From Elephas maximus indicus (Eukaryota; Chordata; Mammalia; Proboscidea; Elephantidae): DNA of 64,000 nucleotides. The notes below the pieces were generated by a model, which saw only the letters and a program-made list of their open reading frames with translations, was not told the DNA's origin and did no database searches. The stretch is taken from positions 11,960,924 to 12,024,923 of the forward strand of contig NC_064823.1 in assembly GCF_024166365.1 (NCBI RefSeq), in the 5' to 3' direction. The first letter of the stretch is position 1, and every line of letters begins with the position of its first letter. Positions 24,340 to 36,280 of the stretch are shown piece after piece. Position numbers and translations under genes: made by a program.

Positions 24340-24500
24340 TTTGCTAACTAGCTATGCAATTTTTCACAACTTTTTGGAGCATTTTGAGCCTTAGTTTCAT
24401 TATCTGAAATGGAAAATAATAGTATTTTTCTGAAAGAATTGCTATGCACATTAAATAAAATAGCACATATGACATAACTCACAATAGATTCTTCTTCCTT
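24340..24500 (+). mobile_element. MIR fragment, + strand
   Basis: ccttagtttcattatctgaa then atggaaaataatagtatt and a weak attaaataaaatagcac tail are the MIR middle and 3' part. Confidence 0.5.
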
Positions 24501-24759
24501 TTTTTTTCTCCAAAAAGTCATAGTTGGTGGTTTTATGCCACAACATAAAATATACAAAATTCCGGACTCTATCCTTTATCTATCCTGGTATATGACTTCT
24601 CTGCTAATCTTTTTTATCTCTGCAAAAATGTAATATTTATCACTTTAAAATTGAACATATACAAACTTCAGCCTTTGGGAGTAAAACTGGACTATATTTG
24701 CATTTACGTGGATTATACATAGTTATTTACCGCAATTTCTGTTTTCATAAAATAGGTGT

Positions 24760-25640
24760 CTGCATGGTGTGGAATCACCTTCACAAAAAGAAATTTGGCC
24801 TTCTGGTCCTGGTTCCTGAACGCTGCCCAGGCTGATCTTTATCCAGAATGGCTGGGGAGCCCTGCCAGGTAACTCACCTTTATCTTTTTAAGGATTGCGT
24901 GGAGGGCCGGTCAGTGACCCAAATTGGCTGACCTTTACCCTGATTGGCTTGGAGGCCTTGCCTAGTAGTAGAATCTTACCCAGATTGTCTGGGTGGCCTG
25001 TTTAGTGACTGATTAAAAACCCTAAAACACAAAGGCTCAGATGGGGTCTCTTGATCCACAAGAATCAGAAGGGGAGCATAGGCATTCTTCATGAAGATTC
25101 TCCCAGACCAAGTAAACCTGTAACTGCAGTGGACGCAGCATCTGATATGGTACCAGAAGAAATGGAGACAGCGAGTGGACCTGGAGAGTAGCAGCAGAGT
25201 GTATGTAAATGCCGAACCCTGGCTGAGAAAACTGGGAGCTAATTGAGAGGAGTGGCCAACAACAGAGCCCACTGAGTGACATCACAGAACAATTCCTGGA
25301 TGAAAGGTTTCCTGATTGAAGTGAGTGAACACCTGTTCCCTGAAGAGTAAGCAGTCCCCCTTGAGATGTTCAGACTCCAGTGACTCTTCCCTGACCTTGT
25401 TCTATGCAGTTTTCTGTTTATAATTTTTTTTATATATCATTCTCTGTTTTAAAGTTGTTATTGCAGACGTGGTGTTTTTGTGAGTTTTCTGTGACCATTG
25501 CAATGAATTATTGAACCCAATAGAGAAAGAGTGCCATGAGTGGAATGGCTGATGTCAGAAATGGTGGAGAAGTTGGAGAACAGAACTATATTTGACCTCT
25601 GGTTCTTGGGCACCAGCTTGGTGCTAATTCTTACCTTCAG
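24760..25640 (+). mobile_element. Probable old LTR retroelement remnant
   Basis: Higher GC than the surroundings. Repeated short motifs (gctgatctttatccagaatg, gctgacctttaccctgattg) are followed by ctgttttaaagttgttattg and tgcaatgaattattgaaccc, which resembles the 3' end of an ERVL-type LTR and adjoining sequence. I cannot set exact ends or name a family. Opposite-strand frames in the same place look like chance. Confidence 0.4.
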
Positions 25641-26036
25641 AGTTATCATTTCAGTGTGAAAAACTAAGTTAAAAGTGTGTTTTTTTCTATTAAAATAAAA
25701 AAATTAAAGTTTTTTTTTTTTCAATTAGCTTATTTAAAAACCACATAAATATCTCTTCAATACAATATTAATGGTCTTAAGCAGAATTGGAGACAGGATC
25801 ACAAGAGAAGCTACAGAGGTGACTCTCCTCTAAGATCCAACTGATAAATTATTAAAATCATGCCAGAGAATTTTCCCCTATTCCATTACCACAATTATCT
25901 ATTGAAACATACCTTGTTTCAGGATGCAGGCATATTTGACTTTCTATCAGGAAGACCATGACAACGTGATAATTATATTTTCTTGGTTAGGATTGTTTAG
26001 GATTCACCATTCTAAATTTTGAGGCTTCTCTACATA

Positions 26037-28384
26037 CGGACATACCTCATTTTATTGTGATTCACATTATTGTGTTTTGCAGATACTGCATTTTATACAA
26101 ATTGAAGGTTTATGGTAACCCTGTGTAGAACAAGCCTATCTGTGCCATTTTTGCAATAGCATGTGCTCACCTCCTGTCTCTGTGTCACATATTGGTTATT
26201 CTTGCAATATTTCAAACTTTTTCATCATAATGTCTGTTATGGTGATATGTGATCTTTAATGTTACTATTGTAATTGTTTTGGGGCACCACAACCATGCTC
26301 ATATAAGATGGCGAACATGATGGTAAGTGTTGTGTATATTCTGACTGCTCCACTGACTGTCTATCCCTCCATTCCTCTCTCTCTCTTTGAGCTTTCCTAT
26401 TCCTTGAGACATAATAGTGTTGAAGTTAAACCAATTAATAACCCTACAATGGCCTCTAAGTATTCAAGTAAAAGGAAGAATCTCACAAGAGCTAGAAATG
26501 ATTAAACTTAGTGAAGAAGGCATGTTGAAAGCAGAGATAGGCTGAAAGCTAGGCCTCTTGTACCAAATAGTCAGCTAAGTTGTGAATACAAAGGAAAAGT
26601 TCTTGAAGGAAATTAAAAGTGCTACTCCAGTAAACACACAAAAGATAAGAAATCAAGACAGCATTATTGCTGATAAGCAGAAAGTTTTGGTGGCCTGGAT
26701 AGAAAGACGATCAAATCAGCCACAACATTGCCTTAAGTCAAAGCTTAATCCAGAGCAAAGCCCTGACTCTCTTTGAGTCTGTGAAGGCTGAGAGAGATGA
26801 GGAAGCTGCTGAAGAAAAATTTGAAGCTAGCAGAAGTTGGTTCATGAAGTTTAAGGAAAGAAGCCATCTCCATAACATAAAAGTGCAAGGTGAAGCAGCG
26901 AGCACTGATGTAGAAGGTGCAGCAATTGACCCGGAAGATCTAGCTAAGATAATTGATGAAAGTGGCTGCACTAAATAACAGATTTTCAATGTAGACTAAA
27001 CAGCCTTATATTGGAAGAAAATATCATCTAGGACTTTCATAGCTAGAGAGGAGAAATCAATGCCTGGCTTCAAAGTTTCAGAGGACAGGCTGACTCTGTT
27101 AGGGACTAATGCAGCTGGTGACTTTAATTTGAAGCCAGTGTTCATTTACCATTCTGAAAATCTAGGACTATTAAGAATTAAGATAAAAGAACAGCAAAAC
27201 CTGGGTGACAGCACACCTGTTTACAACACAGTTTACTGAGTATTTTAAGCCCACTGTTGAGACCTACCACCCGGAAAAATAGATCCCTTTCAAAATATTC
27301 CTGCTCATTGACAACGCACCTGGTCACCCAGGAGCTCTGATGGAGATGTACAAAGAGGTTAATTTTGTTTTCATGCCTGCTAAAAGAGCATGCATCCTGA
27401 AGCCCATGGATCAAGGAGTAATTTATACTTTCAAGTCTTATTAATTAAGAAATACATTTCATAAGGCTAAACTTGAATAGATAGTGATTCCTCTGATGGA
27501 TCTGGGCAAAGTAAATTGAAAACCTTCTGGAAAGGATTCACCATTCTAGTTGCCACTAAGAATACTCATGATACATGGAAGGAGGTCAAAATATCAACAT
27601 AAACAGGAGTTTGAAAGAAGTTGATTCCAACCCTCGTACATGAATTTGAGGGGTTCAAGACTTCAGTTGAGGAAGTAACTGCAGATGTGGAAATAGCAAG
27701 AGAACTAGAATTAGAGCCTGAAGATGTGACTGAATTGTTGCAATCTCATGATAAAAATGTAATGGATGAGGAGATGCTTCTTATGGATGAGTAAGGAAAA
27801 TGATTTCTTGAGATGGAATGTCCTCCTGGTGAAGATGCTGTGAACAATGTTGAAATGACAACAAAGGTTTTAGACTATTACGTAAACTTAGCTGATAAAG
27901 CAGTGGTAGGGTTTGAGAGGATTGGCTTCAATTTTGAAAGAGTTCTACAGTGGGTAAAATGCTATGAAATAGCATTGCATGCTGAGAGAAATCTTTCATG
28001 AAAGGAAGAGTCAATTGATGTAACAAACTTCATTGTTGTCTTATTTTAAGAAATTGCCACAGTCGCCTCAGCCTTCACCAACCACCACCCTGATCAGTCA
28101 GCAGCCATCAACATTGAGGAAAGATCTCCACCAGCGGAAAGATTACAACTCGCTGAGGGCCCAGATGATGGTTAGCATTTTTTAGCAATAAAATATTTTT
28201 TTATTATGGCAAGTACATTTTTAGACATAATGTTATTATGCACTTAATAGACTACTGTATAGTGTAAACATAATTTTTATGTGCACTGAGAAACCAAAAA
28301 AAATTTCTGACTCACTTTATAACGATATTCTCTTTATTGTAGTGGTCTGGAACTGAACACACGGTTATCTCTGAGGTATGCCTG
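26037..28384 (+). mobile_element. Tigger1 (pogo/Tc1-mariner) DNA transposon, near full length, dead
   Basis: Terminal repeats are visible at both ends: cggacatacctca (26037-26049) and tgaggtatgcctg (28372-28384). A TA target sits at 26035-26036; the right-hand TA is mutated to ga. The 2348-bp length fits the family. Internal sequence encodes a pogo-type transposase (helix-turn-helix DNA binding, then DDE catalysis) in fragments broken by frameshifts and stops. Known as a mammal-wide family long extinct. Confidence 0.93.
26450..28200 (+). pseudogene. Tigger1 transposase pseudogene
   Basis: The frame starts at the ATG at 26450 (MASKYSSKRK), but stops and frameshifts split it into pieces: about 26450-26515, 26582-26776, 26781-26978, 27290-27400 and 27813-28001. 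The first catalytic Asp is in NVD at 26988-26996, and a stop codon at 26997-26999 replaces the next residue. The second catalytic Asp lies in DNAPGH at 27310-27327. The intact enzyme would cut and join at TA sites in the nucleus; this copy cannot be translated. Confidence 0.9.
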
Positions 28385-29917
28385 GAATTACGTTTTGCCT
28401 GAATACTCAGTTGCAGCTTCAGTATCAAATGCAGAGCCATACTGAACACTTGAAATCTCTTGCTTACGATTTCCTTTCTATCTTGAGTTTCTGCAAGCCG
28501 ACCTTCAGATCCTGTTGTATAAGAGCTATTCCTCCTTATCGCTTTAAGTGAACTTGAATTTCTGCCCACACAGTTTGAACACACTTTGCATATGTCTCTG
28601 GATGAACGGCTGGTTCCAGACCCAAAAGTTCTCTTTATCTCACAATTGTGCTCAAATTAACCCATTTTTCGCTATCAACTTATTAAGAACCCAACAATTA
28701 TTAAGAGTACTGGCTAAATCTACTCTTTACTTTATTCTCAAACACTTTTTATGCACTGTATATGGTTTCTTGGGCACATTATTAAAATGCCTTGGCTGAG
28801 AGAAGCATTTGTCAGTCTTTTATAGAATCCATGTTATAGTTAGGCATTGGTGATACAGAGATAAAGAAGATATCGTACTTTCCTAAAAGTGCTAACCAAT
28901 AACAAACTCTTGAATGTTTTATTATCACTTTAACGCCTCAAGTATTTGAGTGTAAATAACACATATTCAGACATACTTTTGACTTTTATAACAAGGACAG
29001 GTCATGTATCATCTAGAAATTGCCTATTAACTAAGATATTTACAATAGAAGGGAATGATTTACATAAATAACCCAGGAACCCCGATGACCTATACTTTTT
29101 GCAAGGTTATCATTCCATAAATGCCACATTATCTTACTGCTACATTAATCCTAAAGGGTCACAAAGTTGAGAAGAGATAAGACTAATCCACATTCCTGAA
29201 AAATAAGAGCTTAACTTGCTTAATAATGGGACACTAGAACAATCTGAGGTTGTGAACTCACACTGGAAAATTTCAGAGTGTTATCAAGCCCTTAATGCTT
29301 AAGTTTGCAATAGATTGAAATCACAGGAAAGTCAACATGTTTTAGAAATGAAACATCTTAATGCTTTATCTTATTAATAAAACTGAGTCACATATTTTTC
29401 TGCTGTCACGATTAGGTTGTTAGTCAAATTTGAAGTCCCAAGATGCTAACGTTTCTAGAGAGGCTAGGTAAAATGATATATAACAGGATTCTTAAAAGCC
29501 ATGATTGACAATGCTAATTCACTGAACACAGACCTAACTCACTTAAATAATCTCAATTACATGGATCCTTGTTCTTGCTTTGTTGTGCAATAGGTTAATC
29601 AGAAACTTGTCTTGAGGCCCAAATAGTCTCTTATTTGCAAACTTAAATTTAGGGCTTCACTATGACAGAAGATGGCTCTGAATAGATGCAGGAGATGACT
29701 TCTCATCTAGTACCAAGAAAAAAGAGTGCAACTAATAATCCTTTTCAGTATTGCCAAAACAGTTTAGAGGTATATTCTTCCCTTTTTTTGTCTTCATCTT
29801 CCACCTCTTATTTTATTATTTGTGTACCTTCTGTACCCAGTTTCCTATTGGTGACCCCTTAGATTTCTCAGTAAGCAAATCAAACTAGACATGTTAAACT
29901 GAGCCGGTCATCATCTG
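28385..29917. other. Unassigned sequence with a small LINE2-like piece
   Basis: No gene. 28825-28900 (gttaggcattggtgatacag) resembles the antisense LINE2 3' end. The rest is unique-looking DNA. Confidence 0.4.
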
Positions 29918-30290
29918 CTTATTAGTCAGATTTTGCTGTAGTAACAAACAAACCCATTAGATTTTAAAAGCTATTATTGTTCATATTATAGGAGGGCTGC
30001 AATTTGATTGTCTCTGTTAATTTTGACTGGCTCTATATGACATCTGATTCTAGAACCCAGGCTAAAGTAGCATTGCTATCTGGAGCATGGTGCTGTCATG
30101 GCTAAAGACTGGAATACAAGCACCTACATCAAACTGCAGAGTCACATTTAAAACTTGTCTGGATGAGGTCATGGTCAATGTTATGTTTGTTTACATTCTC
30201 TTGGTCAAAACGTGTTATTTAGCAAAGCCCAAAAGTCAATGAGATAAGTGTTATATTTCTCTCTCAGGACAAAGGGTAAGTGACATGACA
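29918..30290 (-). repeat. Possible ancient LTR, minus strand
   Basis: Layout like an antisense mammalian LTR: ttattagtcagattttgctg, tagtaacaaacaaaccc, gaacccaggctaaagtagc, atctggagcatggtgctgtc. Diverged; family not certain. Confidence 0.35.
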
Positions 30291-30478
30291 ATGAGTAGGA
30301 ATACATAACTCTCTTTCAGAGAGAAAATGTGAACAACTTGGAACATTAATCTAATACATACAATGTCTCCAACCTGATCCTTTTCCTAAATTGCCCATCT
30401 TGTTTGTGATAACACCACATTTTTGATCACCCTGCATCAAAAGCTGGCAATCCTCCTGAACTTCTATTTTGTCCTCAT

Positions 30479-31029
30479 TGTCTGAGTTATCTAGTGCCAC
30501 TGTAACAGAAACACCACACGTAGATGGCTTTAACAAACACAGGTTTATTCTCTCACAGTCTGGAGGCAGGGAGTCCAAACTCAAGTCACCAGCTCCAGGG
30601 GAAGGCTTTTTCTCTCTGTTTGTTCTGGGAGATGGGCATTGTCATCAATCTTCCCCCTGGTCTAGGAGCTTCTCAGCACAGGATCCCCAGGTCCAAAGAA
30701 TGTACTCCTTTCCTGGTGCCAATTTCTTGGTGATAAGAGGTCCCTCGCCTCTCTGTTCAATTTTCTCTTTTATATCTCAAAAGAGATTGACTAGAGGTAC
30801 AAACTAATTCTGTAAATTGAGTCCTGCCTCATTAACATAACTTCTCTAATCCTGCCTCATTAACATAACTCCTCTAATCCTGCCTCATTAATGTCATAGA
30901 GGTTAGGATTTATGACAAATAGGATAATCATATCAGATTGCAAAATTGTGGACAACCATACAATACTGGGAATCATGGCCTAGCCAAGTTGACACACATT
31001 TTTGGGGGAACACGATTCAATCCATAACA
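30479..31029 (-). repeat. Solo MaLR-like LTR, minus strand, with internal 28-bp repeat
   Basis: Begins tgtctgagttatctagtgcc and ends attcaatccataaca on the + strand (the reverse complement of the family). Flanks ctcat (30474-30478) and ctcac (31030-31034) form a 4/5 target duplication. Inside, a 28-bp unit starting cctgcctcattaacataac is present at 30823-30850 and 30851-30878, then partly at 30879-30899, which lengthens this LTR to 551 bp. Confidence 0.85.
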
Positions 31030-31034
31030 CTCAC

Positions 31035-32766
31035 CAAAGACAATTTCACCACCAAAAATTTCATGATACCATCTCTTTAATAAATTTTTCATGTTTCTCC
31101 ACTTTCCCTTTATCTCTATTGATACCACCTAAATTCTAGCTATCCTCATCATTTATGGTTTAATAATTGCCACCATCTCCTTCCTAAGTTGACTTTCTAC
31201 TTTCATTCTGGTGTTCCTTAAATTGTCATTCTCACTGAATAAAAAATGTTACTTCAAACCAATACATTATGGCACATCACTCCTCAGTTAAAATAGTTTT
31301 TGTGATTCTAATGACTTTATGGATAAAGGCTTTATGCCTGAACATAATAACACAAAAAGCCTTTTAAGCTAGAAATAGAAGTACCATATCACCCAGCAAT
31401 CCCACTCCTTGGAATATATCCTAGAGAAACAAGAACCCTCACACGAATAGATATATGCACACCCATGTTCACTGCATCACTGTTCACAACTGCAAAAAGG
31501 TGGAAACAACCTAGGTGCCTATCAATGGACAAATGGATAAGCAAATTATGGTATATAACATGGATGAATCTGGAAAGCATTATACTGAGTGAAATGAGTC
31601 ACGAAAAGACAAATATTGTATGAGACCACTATCATACAAACTCAAGAAAAGATTTAAACACAGAAGAAAACATTCTTTGATGGTTCCGAGGGCGGGGAGC
31701 GAGAGGGAGTGTAGGCAATAATTAGGTGAAGGGAAGGACAATACACAATACAAGGGAAGTCAGCACAACCGGACTAAACCAAAACCTGAGAAGTTTCTTG
31801 AATACAACTTTGAGGGACAGAGTAGCAGGTTTGGGGGCCTGGGGACCATGGTTTCAGGGGACTTCTAGGTCAATTGGCATAACAAAGTTTATTAAGAAAA
31901 TGTTCTGCATTTTTGAAATAAACTTTAGTGAGTTGTGTCTGAGGTCTTAAAAGCTAGAGAGTGGCCATCTAAGGTGCATCAACTGGTCACAGCCCACCTG
32001 GAGCCAAGGAGAATAAAGAGCACCAAAGACACAAGGAAAGTATGAACCCTGGAGACAGAAAGGGCTGCATAAACCAGAGACTCCATCAGCTTGAGAACAG
32101 AACTAGTTGGTGCCTGGCCACCACTAATGACCGCCCTGACAGGGAACACAACAGAGACTCCCTAGGGGAGCAGGAGAAAAGTGGGGTGCAGAACTCAAAT
32201 TCTAGTAAAAAGACCAAATTTAATGGTCTGGCTGAGACCGGAGGGACCCTGGAAGACATGGCCCCCAGACTCTGTTAGCCCAAAATTAAAACCATTCCTG
32301 AAACCAACTCTTCAGACAAACATTTGACTGGACTATAAGACATAAAATGATACTTGTAAGAGTGTGCTTCTTAGCTCAAGTAGATAGATAAGTGAGACTA
32401 AATGGGCGGTCTCTCTCCAGAGGCAAGATGAGAAGGCATCCAAGAACAAGAGCTGGATGAATACACACAGGAAATCCGGGGTGGAAAGGAGGAGTGTGCT
32501 GTCCCCTTACAGGGTCACATAACAACTAGCAACTAGGGTCACATAACAATGTGTGTATAAATTTTTGTATCAGAAACTAACTTGAACTGTAAACTTTCAC
32601 TGAAAGCGCAATAAAAAAAAAAAAAAAAGCCTTTTAAAACATGGACTCTGTCTAGTGCTCCAGTTTCATTTTCCAGCTTTACCACTCTTCCATGATACAT
32701 TTCAACCAGTTTAATATCATCATTATTCAGTTTGTATCTTTGCTTTAAAGTGTCCTTTTGTTTTCT
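31035..32766 (+). mobile_element. Old LINE2-like block, split by a young L1
   Basis: 31035-31353 and 32638-32766 read as one interrupted LINE2-like sequence (ctttatggataaaggcttta before the insertion; gctccagtttcattttccag after). The L1 at 31368-32623 and its target duplication separate them. Family assignment is weak. Confidence 0.4.
31368..32623 (+). mobile_element. 5'-truncated L1 3' end, + strand, with poly(A) and target duplications
   Basis: The last part of ORF2 (ccatatcacccagcaatccc near 31385; acaaatggataagcaaat near 31530) is followed by a ~900-bp 3'-UTR, aaagcgcaataaaaaaa and a poly(A) tail. The 14-bp duplication aaaaagccttttaa flanks it at 31354-31367 and 32624-32637. Good preservation suggests a lineage-specific insertion. 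ORF2 here is truncated and interrupted, so it cannot move. Confidence 0.92.
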
Positions 32767-32767
32767 A

Positions 32768-32970
32768 CAAGGAACCGTGATGGCACAGTGATTAAGCTCT
32801 CTACTGCTAACTGAAAGTTCAACAATTCAAACCTACCAGCTGCTCCACAGGAGGAAGCTGTGGTTGTCTGCGTCCATATAGATGTACAGCCTTGGAAACC
32901 CTGAAGGGCAGTTCTACTCCGTCTTGTAGGGTCACTGGGAGTCAGAATCCACTCGATGGCAACAGGTTTA
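32768..32970 (+). mobile_element. AfroSINE (long subfamily), + strand
   Basis: Head aaggaaccgtgatggcacag, B-box-like gttcaacaattcaaacc, extra middle block ctgtggttgtctgcgtccat, and tail actcgatggcaacaggttta. Confidence 0.85.
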
Positions 32971-33849
32971 ATGCTTCCTACTACAAGGGGCTAATATAAC
33001 ACCATATCTGGGGATTATTTCAATGCCACTTCCAACCTCAACCATATACTATATTTTAAATGACCTCTGTAGTTTTTCAGCCACTTTTGACATTTAGCCT
33101 TTATCACAAATACATACTGTATTCCTCACCTGACCATGGGGTTACATTTCATGATATAGCTCTCAAATCTTTTTTGTTTTTCCATACATGAATGTTTGCA
33201 AAGACCATTTTATTCGATTTTATTTTTGACACCGCTTTCAGTATTTTCATAATGTAAACATTTTCATAGCATGACCTTTATACTACTTTTTCAATAGAGA
33301 ATAACATTTCAATATGTTATAGCTTGACCTGCCATGCCATGTAGGGAATAATTGGGCCATAATCAGAATTTCAGCCGTAATCAGACTTTCAGCCAAACTT
33401 ACCTGAAGTGAGTCCCAGATGGAGCCTTCTCTTACAGAATTGCACAATTGAGCAAATTTTAAGTAAGGAGTTTTAATGAAAGAATGCTTATATTTTATAA
33501 CTTAGCCTATAAATTAGATTATGTCTAAACATGTAAACCATTCCCCTAAAACCCCCTTTTTTTTTAAATTTTATAATAGCATGTTTTGAAAGGAGAAAAA
33601 CTGTCAAGTTAAACCTATTGGTTAACAATTAATATTATATGAGTACACACATCACAATAGCCAGTTTTTTTTTTTAAATTTTGCTATAGGTGTGTTACAG
33701 AATCTAAAAAATTTTTATTATAGGTATGTTACAGAATCTAAATTTTTTTTTTCTTTTTTATGTTACAGAATCTAATGTCTTTATTTTAACTTATGCAGTC
33801 ATTATTATTATTATTATTATTTTTGGGAGAGCAATCAGCAAATCCTTAG
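32971..33849. other. Unassigned sequence with short tandem duplications
   Basis: AT-rich DNA. At about 33668-33770 a unit containing tgttacagaatcta occurs three times at ~30-40 bp spacing, each after a T-rich stretch. An (ATT)n run lies at 33800-33822. No gene seen. Confidence 0.5.
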
Positions 33850-34277
33850 TGAATGTATAGTGTCCCTGTACATCCTTGCTGCAAGTATCAAACAGCAAGA
33901 TCCAGCCATCTCCTGATAATGAACAGTTTCAATAGCTAGTCACATAGGCACTTGTGTAGATCAAGGCAACCACATATGACTACTATGCAACTCCTCACTC
34001 CCCAGGCAAGGGGACCAGGTTTTTTGCTGCTTGGTACGAATGTACTGAGCCCTTGAACCTGGTTCCTCTGCTGTGGTGCAACCAGCCATGTGTGTAGCCT
34101 CCTTCTGGGCCTATTGCTTCGCCCTCTGGGACTTTGAGTCAGGAAAACCTACATCACCATCTGATGCTCCTGCTGTTTGCTGTGTTGTAAGTAACAAATT
34201 GTTTTGCTGAATCCACTGAGTTCCACCTACTTTCAGGACTTACGGCATTGTTACAATCCTACCTGACTGCTTGCTTC
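33850..34277 (+). repeat. Probable ERV LTR, + strand
   Basis: GC-richer segment with LTR-like features: atccttgctgcaagtatcaa, ctggttcctctgctgtggtg, cctccttctgggcctattgc, then tgagttccacctactttcag near the end. It stops where the MaLR-like LTR's target duplication gtcat begins. No family named. Confidence 0.4.
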
Positions 34278-34858
34278 GTCATTGTTATGGATTAAATTGT
34301 GTCTCCCAAAAATATGTTTTGTAAATCCTAACCTCTGCCTGTAGTTTATAACATCCCATTTGTGAATGAGTTGTTAGTTATGTTAATGAGGCAGGATTAG
34401 GGTGTATCTTGAATCAATCTGTTTTGAGATATAAAATACATTAAACAAGCAAGCTAGGAGGTAGAGATGGGGGAAGAGAGATGCCAAGCCACATGAAGAT
34501 CACCCAGGAGCAGAAGCTCAAAGAGATGTGACCCCAGTACCACCCAGCATGTTTTCTCCTTTTTCAAAATGGGCAACTGAGAGCTTAACATAACTAAGGC
34601 CATGATAAACCTATAAGTTGTTCTTCCTCTGCCTGCCTCCTCACATACCTCTGTTAATGACTTTGTTTTGACTAAATGTTAATGACTTTGTTCTTTGTTT
34701 TAAACTGATGCAAATAATCTTTTGTTCTGGCAGGACTACCTGTGGCATACAACCCCCACAGGAAAGTTGGAGCCCAGGTATCAGATATGTATGTTTTTAG
34801 CCTAATAAAGAAATGTCTGGCAGGGGACTACAAAGACACTTGCAACCCTTGTAAGATT

Positions 34859-34866
34859 CTATATAA
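34859..34866 (+). promoter_or_regulatory. TATA-like element of the 5' LTR
   Basis: tctatataagc, present in the same place in the 3' LTR (38835-38844). AATAAA lies ~85 bp downstream, the expected U3-R order. Whether it is active is unknown. Confidence 0.6.
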
Positions 34867-34948
34867 GCTCTAATGTAAAACTGTTCTTTGGTACTCCATG
34901 GAGACAGCCTGTGTTGCTGCCGGTCCCTGGTGATACATGCATCTCCTT

Positions 34949-34954
34949 AATAAA
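34949..34954 (+). promoter_or_regulatory. Poly(A) signal of the 5' LTR
   Basis: AATAAA within ccttaataaactttctcac; its twin is at 38926-38931 in the 3' LTR. Confidence 0.7.
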
Positions 34955-35035
34955 CTTTCTCACTCTTTCTGACTTGGAGTAGGTTGCCTTGGCTTGACTG
35001 CTCCAGGGCACAGACCCTAATCGGGTAGCAAATTT

Positions 35036-35054
35036 TGGGCATCCAACGTGGGGC
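35036..35054 (+). promoter_or_regulatory. Primer binding site, lysine-tRNA-like
   Basis: tgggcatccaacgtggggc lies 5 bases after the LTR end. The run ccaacgtggggc is complementary to the 3' acceptor/T-stem region of a lysine tRNA. The first bases carry one insertion and two mismatches. Identification rests on remembered tRNA sequence. Confidence 0.6.
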
Positions 35055-36280
35055 TCGAATTATTCAGGCCCTGGTTCTGTCTCCCTAAGGACCAAGCCCC
35101 TGGGATGGACCCACAAAGACAGAAGGTGCACTCCTTGAATTGTGGAGGTCTGTCAACCTGTGGTGGCCCAGAGGTCTGGCGACGGGGGAAGACTCCACGG
35201 CAGTGAGCTCCAGACAGAGGGAGGAAGTGTCTGTTGGCCATGGTAGGTAACTGGGCATCAGGTGGTAAATCCTCTGTAAAAGCCACAGGGGTGTGTTGGT
35301 TCTCACAGACTCCCTCCAAGAACTGGTGACTAGGTCCTGTGAGGTTGGACGAGAGACCGGTGAGGTTCCCCCTTGCCAGTGGGTACCCAGGAGGCAAGAT
35401 TCTGGCCGAGAACCCACTAAGAATTGGACTTATTTAAGATGGGATTCCCTAACTAAGAGACGTCTTGATATTTTGTGTAATCAAGTATGGGCTGTAAATG
35501 GTTCTGGAGATTTGGTACTATTGTAAAGCTTGATCTGTTCAGTACTTGAACTAACAAGTGAGAGGAAAAACTGTATGCAGAATGTTTTATGACTTTATGG
35601 CATGGAAAAATGATAAAGCCTCTGTTTTAGCCCCTCTTGTGCAGGTGAATGATGATGAAGAGATAAGAGATGAAGAACTTGAAGATGTCCTTATTCCCCC
35701 ACCTGGAAAAACCCCATTTGTGACCCCTCCCAGGTGGTATCAAAAGATGAGAATGTGAAGGTGCTGAAAGGGGGCCAGAGGAGGTGGGACAGATACGGCC
35801 TCCCCACCCCATACTAGCAGTGGGGTAAAATCTGGCCCAGTTCCCCTGGGAGGGCTTGACCCACTCCAGGAGGTGCCAGTCCCCGCTGCAGAAGGTCCAC
35901 CTCAGATAATGTGAGTCCATAATCTGTCCCTGGTGTCTGAACGCATTTAAGGCCTTAACCAATGGAGATCAGGTAAAAGAGGTAGAGAAAAAGAAAGGAA
36001 AAGACCAGGACATGAAGAAACAGGCCAATCTACTGGCTGCCATTCTAGGATCATCTGGAGGAAGACAATGAGACCAAGTTCAAAGAGTGGTTGATGCTGC
36101 GACCCCATGGGTTTGGGCCAGTGTCTGGCTAAGACGAGCTCAGACTGTCCTCCCTGTGACTGTGAAGCTGTTACTCAACGTCGTGCCTCCTCAGATTAAA
36201 CAAATTGAAGCTCTGCTCTCCTGGGGCTGCAGGGACTGACCACTGGAAACCTAGAGTGAGGACTGTTGTGGGAATGACGA
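35055..36280 (+). pseudogene. Leader and gag-region remnant of the provirus
   Basis: GC-richer sequence between the primer site and the RT start, where the leader and gag should be. Open pieces at 35293-35526 and 35558-35758 show an acidic stretch (DDEEIRDEELED) followed by PPPGK, compatible with a gag matrix/linker region but not diagnostic. No major homology region or zinc knuckle is visible. Protease is not recognisable. Non-functional. Confidence 0.5.

Larger units (their letters stand above)
34527..35030 (+). repeat. 5' LTR of the class I provirus
   Basis: 504 bp, starting tgtgaccccagtaccaccc and ending gggtagca. It contains a TATA-like tctatataag near 34859-34866 and an AATAAA signal at 34949-34954. 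It matches the 3' LTR with ~20 substitutions, a 3-bp indel (34619-34621 region) and a few other changes. Confidence 0.92.

Noticed and set aside
24976..25285. Two minus-strand frames as a secreted protein gene
   Set aside because: They overlap in different frames inside LTR-like sequence and show no signal or domain that holds in both.
26582..26978. Domesticated pogo-type transposase gene
   Set aside because: Frameshifts and stops interrupt the frame, one directly after the first catalytic Asp, and the terminal repeats are still present. It is an ordinary dead Tigger1.
35017..35417. Minus-strand frames of 110-126 codons as a gene antisense to the provirus
   Set aside because: They lie opposite the GC-rich leader/gag region, where stops are rare by composition; no domain is recognisable and they overlap each other.
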